From Candidatus Kapaibacterium sp. (GTDB lineage Bacteria; Bacteroidota; Ignavibacteria; Kapaibacteriales; UBA2268): DNA of 9,810 nucleotides. The first letter of the stretch is position 1. Each line of letters begins with the position of its first letter. Both the position numbers and the translations under genes were made by a program. The stretch spans positions 1 through 9,810 of the forward strand of contig JAQIDA010000125.1 in the NCBI GenBank assembly GCA_027858275.1, in the 5' to 3' direction. Below are positions 7,646-9,810 of the stretch, piece after piece. The notes beneath the pieces were generated by a model. It was not told the origin of the DNA. It ran no database searches and worked only from the letters and a program-made list of their open reading frames with translations.

Positions 7646-7669
7646 TAACTCAATATTAACAATGAGTTA
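7646..7669 (+). promoter_or_regulatory. Small inverted repeat before the lipoprotein gene
   Basis: TAACTCA (7646-7652) and TGAGTTA (7663-7669) form a perfect 7-base inverted repeat with a 10-base loop. It lies between the hydrolase stop (7642) and the ATG at 7677 and fills most of the 34-base gap. It could be a translation-modulating hairpin or a protein-binding site. It is AT-rich and short, so chance is a real alternative. Confidence 0.3.
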
Positions 7670-7676
7670 GAATAAT

Positions 7677-8201
7677 ATGAAAATAAATTCATCAAATAAT
7701 AATGTTCTACTTAGAATACTATTCGTAAGTTGTATTTTCGGTATTGTGCTTATGGGCGGATGTTACTCATTCACCGGCGGGACAATCCCGGAACATTTGA
7801 AGACTCTGAACATCGGTTCGGTCAATGATCGTAGTGGTTACGGCGATCCGAGATACAGAGAAATGCTTGAGCAATTACTGGTTGATAACTTTCAGGCCGA
7901 CGGGTCTTTCGACATTGTAGAAAGAGGCGGCGACGCGAAACTTACGACAACCATCATCTCAATTAATGATCAGATGATGACCGTAAGACCCGGCGAATCC
8001 GAAACCGAAAGAAAGATCACCGTTAATTGTGAAATTGAATACTACGATGTCGTAAAAAAGAAAGTTCTTAAGAAGAAGACTTATTCAAACTTCGATGTAT
8101 ACGAGCTGACTAATCCTCAGCAAGGTCGAATTGACGCGATAAGTAACGCTTTAACGCAAGCTTCTGATGACATTCTTTTCGATATTGTTTCTGGATGGTA
8201 A
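7677..8201 (+). CDS. lptE: LptE-like outer-membrane LPS-assembly lipoprotein
   Basis: A 174-residue lipoprotein. The signal sequence has a hydrophobic stretch about 10-26 and ends in a lipobox-like L25-M-G-G-C29, so Cys29 would be lipidated. The mature start CYSFTGGTIPEHLKTL (29-44) matches the Bacteroidota LptE pattern (C..YSFTG..IP...KT..I), as does the following layout: a helix about 56-72, then strands such as AKLTTTIISI (92-101) and KITVNCEIEYYDV (119-131). In the family, LptE plugs the LptD barrel and delivers lipopolysaccharide to the outer leaflet of the outer membrane. LptE sequences diverge widely, so the call rests on the N-terminal motif, lipobox, size and fold pattern. It sits 44 bases before the glycosyltransferase, compatible with one transcript for envelope biogenesis. 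The lipobox residue at -3 is Met rather than the commoner Leu/Val, but Leu25 is next to it. No clear ribosome site precedes ATG 7677. Confidence 0.8.
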   Translation: MKINSSNNNVLLRILFVSCIFGIVLMGGCYSFTGGTIPEHLKTLNIGSVNDRSGYGDPRYREMLEQLLVDNFQADGSFDIVERGGDAKLTTTIISINDQMMTVRPGESETERKITVNCEIEYYDVVKKKVLKKKTYSNFDVYELTNPQQGRIDAISNALTQASDDILFDIVSGW

Positions 8202-8245
8202 TATTTGTTGATGGTTAAATTTTTGGAGTAGCAAATTATCCGCCT

Positions 8246-9697
8246 ATGGAAAATTTTATACTTATTGCATACGTATTGGCTCTGACTGTGCTCTTCGGAT
8301 TCGGGATGCACGGACTTTATATGCTGTACTATTTTCATAAGACAGCTCATATAAATCACAAAGCAGACGAACTGACGGATAACTTTCCGGTAGTAACAGT
8401 CCAATTGCCGATGTTCAACGAAATGTATGTAGTCGAAAGACTCATTCGTGCCGTTTGCGAAATCAATTATCCGATTGATAAACTCGAAATTCAAGTTCTT
8501 GATGATTCTACTGATGAAACAGTTGAATTGTCCAAGAAGTTGACCGAAGAGTTCAAAGCAAAAGGTTACGATATAAAACATATTCAAAGAGTTGACCGGA
8601 CCGGCTACAAAGCAGGCGCTTTGAAAGAAGGTATGTCAACGGCTCGCGGTGAATTTATCGCTATTTTCGATGCTGATTTTGTGCCTAACGAAGATTTCTT
8701 GATGAAAACCATTCCGCATTTCGCTGACGAAGGAATCGGATGTGTTCAAACTCGTTGGGAACATTTGAATGAAGATTACTCAATGTTGACTCGCGCTCAG
8801 GCTCTGGCTCTTGACGGTCACTTTGTTATCGAACAGCAGATCAGAAACAAAGCGGGTTTCTTTATCAATTTCAACGGTACAGCCGGGGTTTGGCGCAAGA
8901 CCACAATCGAAGATGCAGGCAATTGGCAGGCTGATACTTTGACGGAAGATTTGGATCTCAGCTACAGAGCTCAGCTCAACGGTTGGAAATTCATTTTCTT
9001 ACCCGATGTATCTTCTCCCGCAGAACTTCCCGCAGACATTAACGCACTCAAAACTCAGCAATTCCGCTGGACTAAAGGTGCTATCGAAACAGCAAAAAAA
9101 ATCCTTCCGAGAGTTTTAAAATCAAATCTCTCATTGAAGTTAAAGATGGAATGTACTGTGCATCTAACCAGTAATATAGTTTTCCCGTTTATTATTGTTG
9201 TAGCTCTGATGAATATACCCATCGTTTTGATTAAAAATCAAATCGGCGGTTTGGACGGTTATTACACACTACTGTCAATATTTGTTTTGGCTTCGGCCTC
9301 CACTTTCCTGTTCTATATGTACGCGCAGCGGGCCATTCATTTGGATTGGAGGCGGAGAATACTCCTGTTCCCGATTTTCCTCGGCGGCAGTATGGGATTT
9401 GCTGTTAATAACACTAAGGCGGTCTTGGAAGCATTGTTTAATATCAAAACAGGCTTCGCTCGCACTCCTAAATACAAAATCGAAACAGGCAAAGACAAAT
9501 GGCAAAAGAAAAAATATGTGGGACGCAAAATTGGTGGTACTGTATATTTTGAATTGTTCATGACTTTGTATTTTATCGTAGGAATCGGTATATCAGCTTA
9601 TTATATGGAAATAGCGGCCATTCCCTTCCAATTGCTTTTCCTATGGGGATTCGGCGCTGTAGGATTTATGTCATTGAAACATGCGCTCAGTAAGTAA
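8246..9697 (+). CDS. Membrane glycosyltransferase family 2 (cellulose-synthase-like, processive type)
   Basis: A 483-residue inner-membrane GT-A enzyme that would transfer sugar from a nucleotide-sugar to a polysaccharide or lipid acceptor. An N-terminal membrane segment (about 3-27) is followed by the cytoplasmic catalytic domain (about 48-290): LPMFNE 54-59, LDDSTD 85-90, FDADF 141-145 (metal-binding DxD), TLTED 231-235 (general base Asp235) and QQFRWTKG 271-278 (QxxRW, acceptor/processivity motif). About five further membrane segments lie near 308-330, 338-360, 371-389, 432-452 and 455-477. Between them is TGFARTPKY (402-410), common in CESA/CslA-like proteins. The layout fits bacterial cellulose-synthase-like or glucomannan/glycolipid synthases of about 480-500 residues. 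There is no PilZ domain, so c-di-GMP control is not suggested. The product cannot be told. GGAG at 8225-8228 lies 17 bases from ATG 8246, too far for a normal ribosome site; the frame is closed by TAA 8216-8218, and no better start exists. Confidence 0.92.
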   Translation: MENFILIAYVLALTVLFGFGMHGLYMLYYFHKTAHINHKADELTDNFPVVTVQLPMFNEMYVVERLIRAVCEINYPIDKLEIQVLDDSTDETVELSKKLTEEFKAKGYDIKHIQRVDRTGYKAGALKEGMSTARGEFIAIFDADFVPNEDFLMKTIPHFADEGIGCVQTRWEHLNEDYSMLTRAQALALDGHFVIEQQIRNKAGFFINFNGTAGVWRKTTIEDAGNWQADTLTEDLDLSYRAQLNGWKFIFLPDVSSPAELPADINALKTQQFRWTKGAIETAKKILPRVLKSNLSLKLKMECTVHLTSNIVFPFIIVVALMNIPIVLIKNQIGGLDGYYTLLSIFVLASASTFLFYMYAQRAIHLDWRRRILLFPIFLGGSMGFAVNNTKAVLEALFNIKTGFARTPKYKIETGKDKWQKKKYVGRKIGGTVYFELFMTLYFIVGIGISAYYMEIAAIPFQLLFLWGFGAVGFMSLKHALSK

Positions 9698-9810
9698 ACT
9701 AATCATATTATCGGCGGTCGTGTTCATCTCGACCGCCTTTTTTTTGGCCGTTGATGTATCAGCCCAAAAACGATCCTTGACTCGCGCAGCTGTCAGCTCA
9801 GGCATCAGAG
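9681..9810 (+). CDS. N-terminus of an exported protein (runs off the window)
   Basis: ATG 9681 opens a frame that stays open for 43 codons to the window end. It begins with a convincing signal peptide: Arg2 and Lys6, a hydrophobic stretch about 7-24, and a VSA-Q cleavage site near residue 28, followed by basic KRSLTR (30-35). The start overlaps the end of the glycosyltransferase gene by 17 bases in another frame, suggesting translational coupling and operon membership. Too little is present to name a family. The signal-peptide codons contain a terminator-like hairpin (9713-9745). If that is a working terminator, the gene would be made only when it is bypassed; alternatively the frame is a chance reading of a terminator region, which the signal peptide makes less likely. 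Confidence 0.65.
   Translation, partial: MRSVSKLIILSAVVFISTAFFLAVDVSAQKRSLTRAAVSSGIR
9713..9745 (+). terminator. Intrinsic-terminator structure inside the signal-peptide codons of the next gene
   Basis: GGCGGTCG (9713-9720) and CGACCGCC (9730-9737) make a perfect, GC-rich 8-base stem with a 9-base loop, followed at once by eight T's (9738-9745). It lies 15 bases after the glycosyltransferase stop, where an operon terminator would be expected, but also inside the open frame beginning at 9681. Confidence 0.7.

Noticed and set aside
9282..9563. Alternative + strand frame inside the glycosyltransferase
   Set aside because: It overlaps transmembrane-encoding codons of a well-supported gene and resembles no known protein.

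Overview
The window looks like a piece of a Bacteroidota-group chromosome (Bacteroidetes/Chlorobi/Ignavibacteria/Kapabacteria-like). Three things point there: two very large exported proteins end in type IX secretion (T9SS, Por) C-terminal sorting domains, there is a Bacteroidota-style LptE lipoprotein, and clear Shine-Dalgarno sequences are almost absent. The species cannot be named from the sequence. All genes read on the + strand and coding density is high; no gap exceeds about 210 bases. No tRNA, rRNA, CRISPR array, transposase or phage gene is visible.

Left two thirds (about 1-6900): two tandem paralogues of about 1,090 residues each. Each has the order signal peptide, CotH-type kinase-like domain, fibronectin-III-like beta domain, right-handed parallel beta-helix, lamin-tail domain (LTD), T9SS sorting domain. 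They are probably cell-surface or secreted proteins made by duplication. Both carry Ser where I expect the CotH catalytic Asp. The upstream copy has lost a recognisable start codon: its signal-peptide frame is open back to a stop inside a palindromic repeat.

The most unusual non-coding signal is a repeat family: a 32-base imperfect palindrome (13-base arms, one internal A.A or T.T mismatch, 6-base loop) with a conserved box (TTCGTTCT or a close variant) two bases outside it. There are three copies, one just before the first CotH gene and two between the genes, so they bracket the first gene. The diverged copy shows a compensatory base-pair change, which suggests the folded form matters. Two further unrelated hairpins follow the CotH genes.

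Right third (about 7000-9810): an apparent operon of a metallo-beta-lactamase-fold hydrolase, an LptE-like outer-membrane LPS-assembly lipoprotein, a processive-type membrane glycosyltransferase family 2 enzyme, and the start of an exported protein whose ATG overlaps the glycosyltransferase end by 17 bases. A textbook intrinsic-terminator structure lies inside the signal-peptide codons of that last gene. The lipoprotein and glycosyltransferase suggest a cell-envelope theme.
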